Shown in pieces: positions 23,986-37,233 of a stretch of 64,000 bases of DNA; the stretch's first letter is position 1; each line of letters starts with the position of its first letter. The DNA is taken from NCBI GenBank assembly GCA_958496175.1, contig OY292279.1, positions 20,708,001 to 20,772,000 of the forward strand. The letters run 5' to 3'. The stretch is from Sisyra terminalis. Lineage: Eukaryota; Arthropoda; Insecta; Neuroptera; Sisyridae. Made by a program: the position numbers and the translations under genes. A model generated the notes under the pieces. That model searched no databases and was not told where the DNA came from. It saw only the letters and a list, made by a program, of their open reading frames with translations.

Positions 23986-26900
23986 CAGCTGAAATGTGTT
24001 TCAATAAGAGTAATAGATTTTTTGATTTAAGGATCTTTAAAATCCAGCTAAATTGAATTGATTGCAATGGAGTCTGATCTGTCAAATTTTCCATCAACTT
24101 CGATTTTTCAATGGTTTATAAATTCTTAGCATAAAATATTACAGCTTTCTAGTAAATTACCCACTGTGAAAATACTGATTTTGGGGATAGTGCTACTTAG
24201 CTTTCTTGGCTTATACATATATTCTGTTACTATGCTAAAATATAGTTTTGCTTTCACAATAAATATCAGTAGGACCGGAAAGTTACGCCGTTTTGGAACT
24301 TATAGACATTCAATCGCCAAAATATAATTAGAATTCAAAACAACTCATGAAAGATTAAAAATTGTAATTGAAATGGTTAGGGAAATGCTCGAAGGAATAC
24401 AAATTCAGCAGGTATCAGGTATGATTTGGTCTATCAATTTAGCAGAAGATATGTCTCTCATTCACCAACCGTCTTTTTCTTGGAACATAACTTTCTCCAT
24501 GAGTATCACGTGAGCAACTTATTTGAGGAAGCTTTTTTGGAATGTTAGAGCAGCTTTTTATGATCCAGCATAATCACTTTCCTGCATATGGAAACGGTTG
24601 TTTGAAATTCTGTTTAACGATCCTCATTATTGCTCCTATTCTCTTGCATTATGATGCGTTTCATGACCGAATTTCTGATCCATAGGTTACGATGGAAAAT
24701 ATTGTAATCTTGCCAGGTGCTACTACAGTTCTTTTGCGATTCATTTTTTATGACTTCTGGTTTGGAGTCTTTCTTGTTGGTTATTTTTGATAGATAATAG
24801 TCGTGGGTGTATCAATATAGCTTTAGAATGATATTTGATCTAAAACCAAAAGGCAATATTTGGGCCTTTTTAGTTGATGGCCAATTCCAAAACGGAAACT
24901 TCTACACGTTGAAGGAGTTCAAATATTTTCTGTTTATTTTGTTATAGAATCTCGAATTAATAAAAGTTTGTTAACAAAAAAAATTTGAAAATTTAGTCGT
25001 TGCGGTTTTCAAATCCAGGAATAACTTGTTTTAGAGCGATAATTTTAACCACACGGATATCAATAAAGTTTTACATTTAGTTAATATTGTACAAGCTACA
25101 TAGAACTGAATACATGGAATATGTACTTGATTTCTTTACCTTTTTTTCCTCATAACTCTATTTGCACGATGAAAATAAGAATGCGATATTATGGTGATAT
25201 GACATTTTTCAAGTGCGCAGAATCAAGCGAATTAAAATCAATGTGGAATTGATACCAGAACAAACTTAAAGTCTAACGACATTGGAATTATATAGGAACC
25301 CTTAGATTAAAGTGGTTGAGTGATATACCATAGTTGTAATAAGAATAACAAATAATGTTGTTTTAATACTAACAGAATATAGAAAAAAAAACAACAGAGA
25401 CAAGAAATACAGTATAATGATGTTTTTTTTTTTGAAAAAAGCAAACGATTAAATCAATTAACTGTGTCATTTTGTTTAATGATATAAATAAAAATATTTT
25501 GTCTAGTTTGTGACCCCAAAAAATTGTATTTAAGAACTCTCGTTAAAGAAATGTTTCCACATGAAGAATTTTTTTATTAAAAATGTTTAAGTTCCCATAG
25601 ATATGATTATATTGATGAATTCATATTTATTGAAGAAACAAATTAAATTTATAAAATCACCCGTAAAATTCGTTCAATTTTTTTATCTCTTAAACCCAGT
25701 CATTTATCTCTATCAGAGTTACTATACTACTATATATTTTTAACTTAAATAATTCAATAATAAATTAATTGATTTCAATTTTAAAATGAAAATCAGTTGA
25801 GAGGATTCTAATATTTTTTTTTAGTTATTTTGATGGCAATATTGAATTTTTTTTTTACGTTTTATATTTTACTTTACACCAAGATATTTATTCAACTTTT
25901 AAGAGTTTGAAATTAAAAAAAAAGAAGCATTTATTTGAGTTGTTTTTACAGACCAATCTTAAGAATGGCTAGACGATGAACGTTTATTGAATACATATAT
26001 ACTACAAAACATAGTATGATCAAGTTCATTCAGCTTAGTTAAAAGCATTGAACACGTAGTGAATAAAGAATAACGGGAAAAACAAAATAGAAAAACACAG
26101 TTAATATCACTCGTTTTTACGCAAATTTTCACCTTTTCCCATTCACTCATTTTTGTTACCACCCTTTTTATACGGATTAATATCTTGCTATCGATTCATT
26201 TTTTTTATTTTGAATTTGTAATGAAATTTAATAATCAAATTTGTAAGCTAAAGCTTAATTAACGCAAGCAATCGAATTCGAATATCTCAGAAATTTCTTA
26301 GTATTAATAAGTATACGCTTCACGAATATCCAATATATTTCTTCCAGAACAAAATTAATACAATAAACGACGAAGTTTAAATCCAAAAACCACAAAACTG
26401 GCCAAAATATTTAGCCAAAAGTTTTTTAATTGAATCGTAAAAATAAATGGCAAGCTTTCAATATTGCCTAGTACGGCCTTTTAGTGGACATTATTATGTT
26501 TTATTTGTTAAATTGAATAGAAGTTTGTCGAAACAATTTTCCTATTTACGTTTCTTATCAAAATAAAACTGTGATGAAAAAATGAGCTTTATTACACCAG
26601 AAATGAAAAATGCCTCACGGATTTTTGGAGCTTTAATGGTTTGAATGCAGTTGTATGGTACGTGTCTTAAAAAAAGTGCAATTTAGTTAACCATAATATT
26701 TGATTGAATATAAAGACATCTTCAGGTACTTGAATTGTAATAACAAGATGATCAAAAGACCCAGAACCAGTAAGCCAAAATTTTTTTAAAGTTTGCATTT
26801 TCCTTTTTCTTTTTTTTTTTTGGTCGAACGATGGGAAATTAGGATTCGAAAAATATTTTCTACACTTTATGATTGAGTCAACTTTCACACACGATTCAAA

Positions 26901-28799
26901 TTTATAGAAATTCTATAACTGATATTTCGTCAAAGGGTTTGTAACGTTTATAATTTTCACATTCAAGGTATTTAATAATGTGTTGCAATTTGATAAAAGA
27001 AATTATTTGTTGTCTTTGGTACCGAAATAAATTTTGTTCTTTTTTTTTAGATAATGTTAAATGTTATTTATATTCAAGTTCATAAGCAATGAAAATTACT
27101 TTTCTTTGAGGCACAACCACGCAAACTATTAAACCCAATGATATGGGGCATCGACCATTCGAAGAGGAAACATTCCTATATAAATCAGGGTTACTTATTT
27201 TTTGGATAACTTTTGAGTAAGCGATGCTAATATCTCACTTGATATTCGAATTGCGGTTATGGCTATAACAGCTATAACTATGTGCGTGGACTCGGGGTTT
27301 CTTGACCACAGCATAATATAAATGTATACTTTGAAAGATATAACAAGAAATCAAGGATTCAGATGGACATAAAGTTTGTTCACTTCTATAAATTATAATT
27401 GTACAAATCTAAATTATTAAAACTAATGTTGCGAACACCTCCGAAATTCCAGGCAACTAAAAAAATAGCTACCAACAATTTCGTCAACTGAAATTTATGG
27501 TTCCTACTCTCGAAGTGAATGCTATTTTGAAATTATAAAATATAGAGAATTAAAAGGATATAAGATATTTAAATTGTTCATAAAGGGTACATGGTTTTCA
27601 CTGTGGGTGTGACTGCAGCGCCATACAACATATGAACTACAGTAGGCTGTTATAATATAGTTTCATTTATTGTCTTTTATTAGCAATTTGCAGAATATAA
27701 CGTACTTGTGATAAATAACAAAAAAAAATATTCACATTAAGATATTTGACAAGTCATTTTGATTTAAGTTTTGTATTTAAGTGAATTTAAACAAAAATAT
27801 GTAAGTATAATTATTGAAATAATAAACAATAAAAATTATTTAAATTTTAAATTAAAAAAAGGCTTTTGTTGTTTCAATTAATTTAATTATTGACTTCCAA
27901 AAAAATGTTAGTTTAAGTTTTGCAAAAGCTTACTATTTTCCAAATAGTTGATCTAATTGATGAAATTAAGATTATGATTTTACTCAATTTTGTCTTCTTA
28001 GAACAGTTATGCACTACTTTGATTTTTCATTTAACCGTTGAAAAATGATAATACATACATTCGTTTTTCCAGCTAGTATCTTTACTAGCAGGTACAATTC
28101 ACAGTACAACAACTCTGGTGTCTCATTTTCATTATTTTATTAAAATAAAATAAAAATTGTCACATGTATTTGCATACAATTTCAATAAAAATAGCTCACT
28201 ATAACACTAAAATTTACCACTGGGAACGATTGTGTCGATTTTATGTCCCTTACGGGCTTTATTACTTTACACAGAGGGAATAAGTAAATCGTATATGAAA
28301 GTGAACTCAAAACCTCCCAATATAGTTTCTTGTTTTAGAATTAATATACATTATAAAAATACGTGTATTGTTATGCCGTGGTTAAATATTTTATATGATA
28401 CACGTTATGTTTATTTGTATATGATCGTGACTATTAGAATTAAGTTAACGCAAAATTAGGCAAATTTTAAGTTCGAACATTAGGATACTGGTTTTGGAAA
28501 AAACTTTTTTTTCGGGAATCAAAAAAGTGATGAGATCAATCCAGATTTGTGAACTGTTCTGTAGAAGCACGAAGTATAGAGATGACAGGAGAATGAACAC
28601 TATATTCCAAAGTCGTTTACAAAGAAAACGATATAGTGCAGAGGGCTCTAATCTCCGTATTATACCAAGTTTATAAGCCTTAAAAATGTTTTCTAATGCA
28701 AATGGAAGTAATAGTTTTTTAAGAAATGTTTAATTGTTTTTTAAATTAAAGAAAAATTAATTAATACTAATTTTGTGCTATATTAAAGTCTTTGAAAGC
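23986..28799. other. A+T-rich DNA, no firm gene
   Basis: The part at 24290-24900 is less A+T-rich and looks like a heavily decayed coding element, but no frame holds long enough to identify on either strand. The remainder shows poly-A/T runs and no coding signal. Confidence 0.35.
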
Positions 28800-28800
28800 C

Positions 28801-28890
28801 AACAGGTGGTCGAGTGGCCAAGGTGACCGCTTCAAAACTGGTAGATGATAGGTTTAATTTTTGTATCAAACAAACTTCCAATATTTCTCA
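28801..28890 (+). mobile_element. possible tRNA-derived SINE head
   Basis: The sequence GGTGGTCGAGTGGCCAAGG resembles the 5' part and A box of a Ser/Leu-type tRNA. About 40 bases on, ATAGGTTTAATTTTTG is a degraded B box (consensus GGTTCGANTCC). The cloverleaf does not fold well and no CCA or intact acceptor stem is visible, so it is not a functional tRNA. A tRNA-derived SINE remnant fits best. Confidence 0.4.
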
Positions 28891-31202
28891 CAGATTTTTA
28901 CACATGATTGTTATATTTTAACAGCTTTGGCTTCTAATTAAATAAACAAAAACGAACACCCAATAAAAATTCAGTACGTTAAATTTTTCACGACAATGCG
29001 CTTCTGGTGGTCAAAAAAACAACTTATCTTATCCGAATTTTTGTAGACGCAAAAAATTACAAATGAACTATATTTTGTAGTCGCCTATTATTTTATTTTT
29101 CATGAGTAAAAAAACAATTCAAGTCAACTTCCGTTTGCATTCACAACAGCAAAAGCGTCTAAATAAAGTATATCTTCAAAAAAACATTTTTTAGGTAAAA
29201 ATACGCTTGGTTTCTTTGTCGACCAGAAAAAACTTTATCAGATTTTACTGTGTTGATGAGAAAATACCGATTCAAAATGTTTAAAAATTAACAAAAACTT
29301 AGTTTATACCCCTATATTGACGCTTGCTTTATACCAATTAATCATAGATAGGCTGGTGCCTTGATAATGGGGGCCCAAATTTAATACTAAATTTATCCAA
29401 AAAATGAGAATAAGTATTTTGTTTAAAAATTTGTAATACCCAGATCTTTAAACTAAGAACACCATGATTACATCAATTATTGGAGAACTAACAAAAAGTA
29501 GAAAAATTTTAATCTGAAAACATTGTTTTTGTATTTCTCTAACTTTAATTTAAACTTTCATTTAATTGTGGTTAATTGTTGTTGTTATTGTATTTATCAT
29601 ATTATTAAGATTCATTTAAAATAATTCAATTGTTACATTGAAATTAAAGCAACAAACGCTATTATAATAAATGTACGCATTTTGATGTTTAAACAGCATG
29701 AAAAGTACGTCGTGAAACAAAGGTGATAATCAAACCCTATTAAAGTCTTAATTTTCCATTATTCCAACCACAATTAGGTAACAATTCATAGTGGCAAGAA
29801 TTTAATAACAATAACACAATATAACATTCACGATAGTATACCATAATGTTAACATGCATATGACATATAGTTTTCAACAAGCAACTTGAGCATTAAATTA
29901 CCGTTAAACTCAACACCATCTCTGAAACATTAAAAGCTCATTACTCTTAACACTGTTACGTACACAGCAAAAAAGCTGCCGTTTACCCTCGTCGAAGCTT
30001 TCCACATTATTTTAACTGATATAAGTTGGTGAGGTGAGCACGGGAATGTCGTCGTTTACAACGTTTTTAAATCTCCTTTCTTTATTTTATTTCTAAACAT
30101 TTTAAAACTTAGCACGTTTTAACTGCTTGGTAATAATTGCTCGTTGCCAGTATGTAAATTCAGTCGTAAATTCAACCTAATCGCTTCATTAAAATGTAGA
30201 ACATAAAATTTGTAAAGAATTCCCGAATAAATTTCCGTGATTCTCATCGGTTACTAAATCCTCTTAGTGAAATTAATCGTTTTAATAGCTTTAAATTTTT
30301 TAAGAACGGTATAATCTGGTTTCAGAACTCAACAAAAAACGTCATTTGATTTTGTTCGAAGATATTTAAAATTTATATCAAATATCCAAGAATTTTAATA
30401 ATGAACATTAGTATACAGAAAACAGTATATCCGTTCTAGTATCGAATTACAAATATGGTATCCATAGCTTTATTATTTTTCGAAATGGCAGCAGCATTAT
30501 TTATGTAAAGTTTTAATTTTTATATCAATTTATTGTTTTATGTACTGTTTACTTTCTATTTCCGTTTAATTTACTGTAAATGTACCCTCCTACAAGGCTT
30601 GGCTGGAATTAAATTATTATCGTGTATGGAAAATATAACTCAAAGAATAATGTAATGCCACGGAGAAAATACAATTTCCCCGAAGTTTTTCCTCGTTTCA
30701 GTCTATTGTTCATTATTTTTTTACTATCCTGTTTCTGTTTAGTTAGTAGTAATAAAATATGTAACGTTTTACATATCACTATACAATAATAAGATTAAAG
30801 TGATATGTTTTTCTGGAGAAAAAATAAAATAAAATTATTTCAAGAAATTAAATTTATGATTTTTAACATTAAGAACCTACGAAAAACATTAAAAATGGTG
30901 TGATAAGAAACATTTTTTTGTTTATTTATATGTTAAGATTTAATTAAATTATCAGCAATCAAGTTTTCTTACACTATTAATCTTTATGTTCATGTAATGT
31001 TATTATTCGTAATTAAATACTTTCATTATAGTAGCAGACCTTTCGAATTTCGTATGGTCCAATAGACAATGAACATAGTGTTTTATGAGTGATAATTTTA
31101 ATAACTTAATAAATTGAATAAAATTATTATATTCGATTATACGTTAGAAGAATATACATATGTAGAGAAAATAAAAATTAAGTTATAAAATAAAATTCAA
31201 TT
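28891..31202. other. A+T-rich DNA, no firm gene
   Basis: A less A+T-rich patch at 29950-30050 has a GTGAGC donor-like site, but the open frame ends in a stop just before it. Nothing else is recognisable. Confidence 0.4.
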
Positions 31203-31320
31203 ATGGCAATGGCAGGTCAACAATACATTTGTTTTATTGAAGCTATATATTTTGGTACATTGCTTGCCCTCGGAATGATTCTCTTCATCGAAGCGCCTTG
31301 CTATTTCATTGACTTACGAA
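31203..31320 (+). CDS. candidate first coding exon encoding a hydrophobic N-terminus
   Basis: The ATG at 31203 opens 39 codons ending one base before a consensus donor (CGAA/GTAAGTCAAA at 31321). The peptide starts MAMAGQQYICFIEAIYFGTL, continues LALGMILFIEAP and ends CYFIDLR. Residues about 8-30 form a hydrophobic helix typical of a signal peptide or signal anchor, so the product is probably secreted or membrane-bound. The second half of the exon is distinctly G+C-richer than its flanks (GCCCTCGGAATGATTCTCTT). Reading through the donor reaches a stop 14 codons later. The exon leaves phase 1, the same phase as the exon at 59123-59138, so it is compatible with splicing to 61492. I do not recognise the protein; whether the ATG is the true start is uncertain. 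Confidence 0.5.
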
Positions 31321-31559
31321 GTAAGTCAAATCAAATATCTTTAAAATATAAAACAAAGTCGAATTAGTTCGACAATTTATAGCTTAAAAAATAACTGGAC
31401 CGATTTTGATGATTTATGATTTGTTAGATTCGTCATTGCTTTGAATAACAGAATAACATATCTGAACAGTTCATGGAAAACAATTTTGAGCAAAATACGT
31501 TTTCAAATAAATCTGACTTAGTACTTTCCACAATTTGCAGTTCACGTCACTCCCACTTA

Positions 31560-31745
31560 AGTAGGCTATTGACGCTCTGAGTTGCAGTACCGCTAGCCGG
31601 ACTTCTAGTTGGATCTTCTAGTAGGCCTAAATGATCCACTAGACATCCAATTTCTAACAACACCATTCACGGTCCGACTTTAGATCCAACTTCAAAAGTT
31701 AGACCACTAGTTGGACTGCAGATCGGAGCTTGAATGGCCTGTTTT
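31560..31745. repeat. G+C-richer island with clustered inverted segments
   Basis: Contains CGGACTTCTAGTTGGATC, its approximate complement GATCCAACTTCAAAAGTT, and a further ACTAGTTGGACTGCAGATC, so several TAGTTGGA / TCCAACT words alternate in orientation. It abuts mariner-type copy B. Probably a fragment of an unnamed short element. Confidence 0.45.
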
Positions 31746-31944
31746 AGATGCCAAAGATGACAATTTTTAAATTGTCTTCAATTTTCATTTAAAAAACGCA
31801 TATAATCATTGAAACTACTGAAAGTTTTATGCAATGACTCAATTTGTTTCGATGGCGCAATGACTTTACTGTTCAGCAAATTCTCCCAAACATTGCTGAT
31901 CATTTCGATATTGGATTCTACCAACAAAATAAACACAATTATAA

Positions 31945-32640
31945 ATACAATTCGGTATTGTATGCTCATCGAGTTTCACAGAATAGCAACGCAAAGTGGT
32001 TACTAAAAACATTTTCAATGTTTATCGAAGTACATATGAAGTTCATTAATGCCAAATGAATTTTTTTATATTCAAACTCGGTCATTTTCATTTCTTCAAC
32101 TAATACCAATGAAATAAGACAAGAAATTTAATCAATAAAAAGGTAAAGCGGAAAATGGTGCCAATGTATGCCAGAAAGTTGAAGATCTGTCAAATAATCC
32201 TAATCAATTCTTATCGGTTGGCCAAATACACAAAAGTGTCCAAAAACTGTTAGCAGATAAAATTCTATGCTGCAACATGGTAATTAAAGACAGTAGAAGA
32301 AAAGCCCTGGAGAAACCTAATTAATTAAGGAAGGGGTGATATTGCTGTACCCGCCATAATCATCCAAAGTTATTTCATCGGATTTCTATCAAATTTAATC
32401 GTTACTACATTTACTATGTGGTAAAAAATTTGAAAGCTTAAGTGGTGTTCAAAATGTAATTTTTTGATATTTTCCTTAGTAATCAATTGATTTTTACTAA
32501 TATGGGATTTAAAATTTTACCCACTAGATGTCAAAACGTTGATACTATTGAGGCTGATCATTGATTTAATATCAATAGCAGTAACAAAATTTTGTGTTTT
32601 AATTGCATAATGAAATAACGATATTCTTTTCCGGTACACC
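31945..32640 (+). mobile_element. mariner-type element, copy B (5' truncated)
   Basis: Shares with copies A, C and D the run from CGGTATTGTATGCTCATCGA through GGTGCCAATGTATGCCAGAA to the right end. It ends TTTTCCGGTACACC followed by TA (32641-32642), the best preserved right terminus of the family. Its left part before about 31945 does not match the others. One frame reads TIRYCMLIEFHRIATQS, similar to the start of mariner transposases (RHCLLYEFHRGSNA). Confidence 0.7.
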
Positions 32641-32642
32641 TA

Positions 32643-34380
32643 TTATTCATTGTATTATATGTATATAGCCCAGTAAAAACAGTAGCAACACTTAAATTTA
32701 GTGTTCCTTAACGTGAATTACGTAAATTGTAAAAAAATATATACCTATAGTACATTAGTCGATATCCAATATCGCGACTTCCTTGGAGTGACGATATATT
32801 GGTAATATATTATTACATTTTGTATTTGCCATGGTAAATGAAAATTTTAGATGCAAATATTTCCAATTCCACAAAACTTATCTTTTTGCAGGATATAAGA
32901 ATTGCATTATTAGTTTTCATCTACGCTTGTACATATTTCTTTCCCTTTATTTTCTTTCGAAAAAGATTATATTGCAGTAATTAAATTTTTTCAGATGTTC
33001 AGCCATATTTTTTCTGTTTTTCTTGATAGACTTTCAAGAATTATAACGATGTTATCAATTAAAAAATAATATTTCAGTCCTCCATTCTGCATCTTTAAAT
33101 TACAGTAGTAAATCTTGTTAAAGAATTCAATTAGCAGAACTAGTTCATCAGCGAGGGTGAAATAACGTTAAGTTACAAACCTTTAAGCTTATATTGTCTG
33201 TGAGATGTAATGAAGTTGTTCTATAGGGAGTCGATTGAAAACTGTTTTTGATTTAAAACTGGAAACCGTCTTGATTTGGAAAATTAAATTCAAGCTCGTT
33301 TGGTGCGATCTAATTTCGAACTTCAATGAGATTGGATTTCTATATATACACAGAACTGTGTGAGTAATCCATACAAAAGCAACAATCAAAAAAATAGTTA
33401 TCTACCCAAATGTCGCTTTGAAACCCGATTAGTACTTTAGGTTTTGATTTCAAAAGTGTTTAAGATCTATTAGCGATAATCTGATGCATTAGCGACGCAT
33501 ATCTGATTCCTATCTGGAAAAGTTGCGATAAAAAGTGGAGATTTTCATCCCTTTTAGAATATCGTTAGAATTATCATTGCATGTTTATCATCTAGAAAAA
33601 ATGTGGGTCACTAATGTTGTGTGAGATGAAATTTCACAAAACACATAAACATTGATTCCTGTTTAGTTTTACGAGGGTGTTTTTCCAATCAATAAGGAAA
33701 GTTTTTTTTTCTATTTGAAGAACGAACCGGCCAAATAAAAGGTGGATTTCAATCACACATTTACAGATTACAGAAAGTCCGTTGCGATCATTTTACCAAC
33801 TTTTATTTATAATGTTAGATTAACGCTTTAGGAAATCGTAAAGCTTTCTTCTCCATTAAACGCTCGGCTGAATAATGCGACTTAACAGTTTGATGGATTC
33901 AGGTTGATGGAAGTGAAAGAAAAAATATATTAACTTTTAAGTTTTTTTTCCAAGATTAGAAATAAAAGATTTAAAATATTTCCTTGGAATATTTAAGGTT
34001 GAATAAAAATCACTTAAGTGGTTTTTGAATACTTCGTTATCCAGGGACTAGCAATAAATTTTATTTCACTACTTTGAGAAGGTTTTTTTTTACTTTCGAG
34101 TTCTTTAAATTGAACTTTGTAACGGTTTTTATATTTATGCAAATAAAATTCATCATCAAAAACATAAACAAAATCAATTACATCTAAATGTTTATTGTGT
34201 TTTTTAAAGATAATATTATGTTGCCTTTTTTATGCTGAATGGATGATAGTATTTGCACTTCTGTATATGTATGAGAAGAAAATTGTTCATGAAATTTTTA
34301 AAAAGGTATCGGAAATAAATTAGGCAATGGAAGGTATATTGAGATCTTCATGAATTACATCATTTTTCATCAAAAAGGGG
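32643..34380. other. A+T-rich DNA, no gene seen
   Basis: A small hairpin (AACACTTAAATTTAGTGTT near 32686) and no coding frame of note. Confidence 0.45.
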
Positions 34381-34487
34381 GCGTTAGAGATTCTTCGAAG
34401 AACTTTAAATTATAATAACTGGATTCGTTGTATGTTGACATGTTTAAGGGAAACCCACAGTTCTGTTCCGTATATCCAAATGGGTCT
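34381..34487 (-). pseudogene. jockey-like LINE reverse-transcriptase C-terminal scrap
   Basis: The minus-strand frame reads RPIWIYGTELWVSLKHVNIQ, then RIQLL-stop-FKVLRRISNAP. This follows the jockey-clade pattern after the reverse-transcriptase domain (KPIWTYGIQLWG-A, then IQ-FQ-K-LR-I-NAPW). One stop interrupts it and no flanking RT domain is visible, so it is a short dead fragment. Confidence 0.7.
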
Positions 34488-34499
34488 TGATATTTGTTG

Positions 34500-35834
34500 G
34501 GATATACCTATTGTTGATTGAGATTTATTATATATTCAAATAGTCTCTTACGTGCTTACCGTTTTAATTCAGTACGCGGATTCTCGGTAGGTTAGTTACT
34601 TAAGTAGAATCCAAGAAAGAAAATGATTGTTGAACTCATTTGTTTATTCAAGGAAAAAGTAAAATTCACACGCTTCTTGTTGGTTGTTATCTTCCATTTT
34701 GGGCTCCAAATCACCAAGAGGATAAAGAAAGTGCTTTTAAAGTTTTTGAAAAAACTATTTTAAATAAGGACCTACCTTTAAAAAAGTTCACTTTCCTGAA
34801 CAATTCTTTCTTCCCCTTTTAAAGAAACTAGATTTTAAACGCATCGCAAAGATTAATAAAAAAAACGATCTATCATGGCGGCATTTGTAACTTTAAAATG
34901 GAATATACTTTATTAAAAATCAAATATTGCGACAGTAATGAGAGGTTGTTTCATCATAAGCTTATAAATTATATTTGTATTATATTCCGAATTCGATACG
35001 TGATTCAAATACGAACTGTTTAATCAATTAAATTGAGTAGTTTAATTAAGTCAAATACGAATTATTGTTTTTCTATATACATAAAATCGTTTGTCCTGAC
35101 TAACTGACTTTTTGACTAATCGAAGTATAGCCTAAGCAGCTAGTCATATAGACGCAAAATTTGGAAAGTATATTTCTTAAACGATGTAGGCATCCAATAA
35201 AAAAAGGTTTTTGAAGAAATTACTTCAAAAAAGGATAAAAATGTGACAGATTTCATATGAAGCAACTTGTGATTTAATCAACAATCGAAACTTTAAATTT
35301 GAAAGTCAAATGACCGTTAAACTCAATACATTAAACGATTTTAAAATTGAAAATATCATCGATTTAAATATAAAATAGAAACAAATATTTTGCTGATACA
35401 AAAGGAAAAAAAAATAAAAATGAGACTTTGTGATTGTTTTTTGAAGAGTAAAATACCAACACAAATCTGCGGACATTTTGGTGTATCAGGATGATGCTAT
35501 AACCTATCCTCTGGTATTCCGTAATATACTTAATCCACCTGTTTTTCCGTCTTATACACTTATCCTGAAAGTGAGTGCTCCAGTAAAGCTACTGCCAAAT
35601 ACAAAACCACCAAAGTACTATGTAAGTACTTGTAACAAAAACCAGGAATTTCGTTAAAAAAGAAAGAAAACACTTTAAATAAGTACTTCGTTACATTAAA
35701 ATACTATAATTGAGTATTTCTTTGTATACTGCATTTAAAAAAACTATGAAATTACAAAGATTTTTAGCTTTAGTAAGTATAAGAACAGAAAAAAAAAATT
35801 ATTGAACATTTTCTCAATTCGCAATGTCTGTGAC
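34500..35834. other. A+T-rich DNA, no gene seen
   Basis: Short frames only. The sentence-like GACTAACTGACTTTTTGACT near 35097 is probably part of an old repeat. No coding evidence. Confidence 0.4.
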
Positions 35835-36217
35835 TAGAGTTGTTAAACATATTTTGGGAAAGTGACTAAATACTGGCTTAGTTACTATTTTAAAAAGTAT
35901 CTGAAGTTACTTTGAGTATCTAGTAACCTTAAAAAAAGTACCTTAAATACATCTCTTAAGTTTCTTTTATGGTTTTAAAAATGATACTTTTTTAGTTACT
36001 TTGCATATTATCTATGAATATAAAGTTAGTGTCGTAACGAATTAAGTAAGAAGAAAATGTTTTTCTTATCTTAAATTTAATAAAGGTAAAAGGATAGTGA
36101 ATAGGTCGGTTTCCTTGTAAACAAAACACATTTTAAAATCAATAGAAAAATTATAAAAAATAAGAGTATAAGTATAAGTTGAATCTTTTTAAACGATAAG
36201 AAATTCCGTGTCTAATC

Positions 36218-37233
36218 CAGGGGTAGACAAACTTAATATTGGTATTATTGACAATATTTTTTCTTATTTACACATGATCGACTTTTAAAAAATTTAAAAT
36301 AAAATACATTTGTAAGGGGTTACATGAGTTTAATCGGGGGAAAAATAGCCTATCTTTAACAAAAAATTCATTCCACATAAAAATAAACTATTTTATTCAA
36401 ACTTTTTATTGTCTTAAACATAGACATTTGACAAAGAATATCTGAATTTTTCGTAGAAAAATATTTAAGACTCCGCTATTGCGACGTCTTGTCTAGTGAC
36501 ACTTCGGAAAGAAGAAGTGTCCACATTGACAACAAAACCCATGGCAGGATCATTCGTGAAAAAAGTAAAAAATAAGAGAATAAATACGTATTTTGTTTTA
36601 GTTAAGACCGTTTTGACCATAAACTAGAACATGGGCAAAGGGAAAAAAGTGAAAAATGGATTTTTGTTAAATATTTTTACCAAAAAATGTTAACTTCGGT
36701 GAAATTTGTTCTGTTTATTTTTTTTAAATAGTTGTTATTGAAAAAAAAATCCATCATTTAAGTTCTTGTTGATTGTATCTCGAAAACCAGAGAACAATTT
36801 CATCAAAATCGGTGGAGTAATTCTCGAGAAATTTTGACTAACAGCTTTGAAAACAATTTCGAGAAAACGCGCTGAGATTTTCAAGGCGATTTCACTGAAA
36901 CTAGTATTCAAATCAACTTAAAAATTTGGGACAATATTCTAGAGTTATTGCAAAATTTAATAAGAAAATAAAAAAGAAAAAAACATTTTTTTAAAGCCGT
37001 GAAACCCATGTAACCCCTTTAAGAGAGAAATAGAAGAAGGAAGTCTTAGAAGCGCTAGTTGGGAATCAGTAATACCCATTGTAGAATAGATGCATGTTAA
37101 ATTATGTTTAAATTTCAATGTCTGTCAAATTAATGTTGCACACTTTGAATTAAAAAATTGACATTAACCTAAAAATTATTTAAAATGCCTGCGATTGAAT
37201 GTCTACCTATTCGCGACCGTTTGTCCATCTCTG
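36218..37233. mobile_element. hAT element with preserved 8-bp target duplication
   Basis: Starts CAGGGGTAGACAAACTTAAT; the reverse complement of its end reads CAGAGATGGACAAACGGTCG. It is flanked by GTCTAATC (36210-36217) and GTCTAATT (37234-37241), 7 of 8 identical, the signature of hAT insertion. CAGGGGTGGACAAAC-type ends are common among animal hAT elements. It has no transposase, and about two thirds of its length is another inserted element (36315-37019). Confidence 0.8.
36315..37019 (+). mobile_element. 705-bp TIR element inserted in the hAT (family E, copy 1)
   Basis: The termini are AGGGGTTACATGAGTTTAAT and, reverse complemented, AGGGGTTACATGGGTTTCAC, flanked by TA on both sides (36313-36314 and 37020-37021). 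Two further copies occur in this window (39785-40200 inverted, 53785-54385). Conserved internal phrases are ATTTAAGACTCCGC, CATTGACAACAAAACCCATG and TTTCATCAAAATCGGTGGAG. No ORF is present. A hairpin, GACACTTC with GAAGTGTC, lies near 36499-36522. TA duplication suggests a Tc1/mariner-type mobiliser; the family is not recognised. Confidence 0.75.

Noticed and set aside
28801..28890. Functional tRNA gene
   Set aside because: A- and B-box-like words are present but the acceptor stem and T arm do not pair; treated as a SINE-like remnant.
29950..30030. Possible exon before a GTGAGG/GTGAGC donor
   Set aside because: The best open frame reaches a stop codon at the donor, and acceptor choice is arbitrary.
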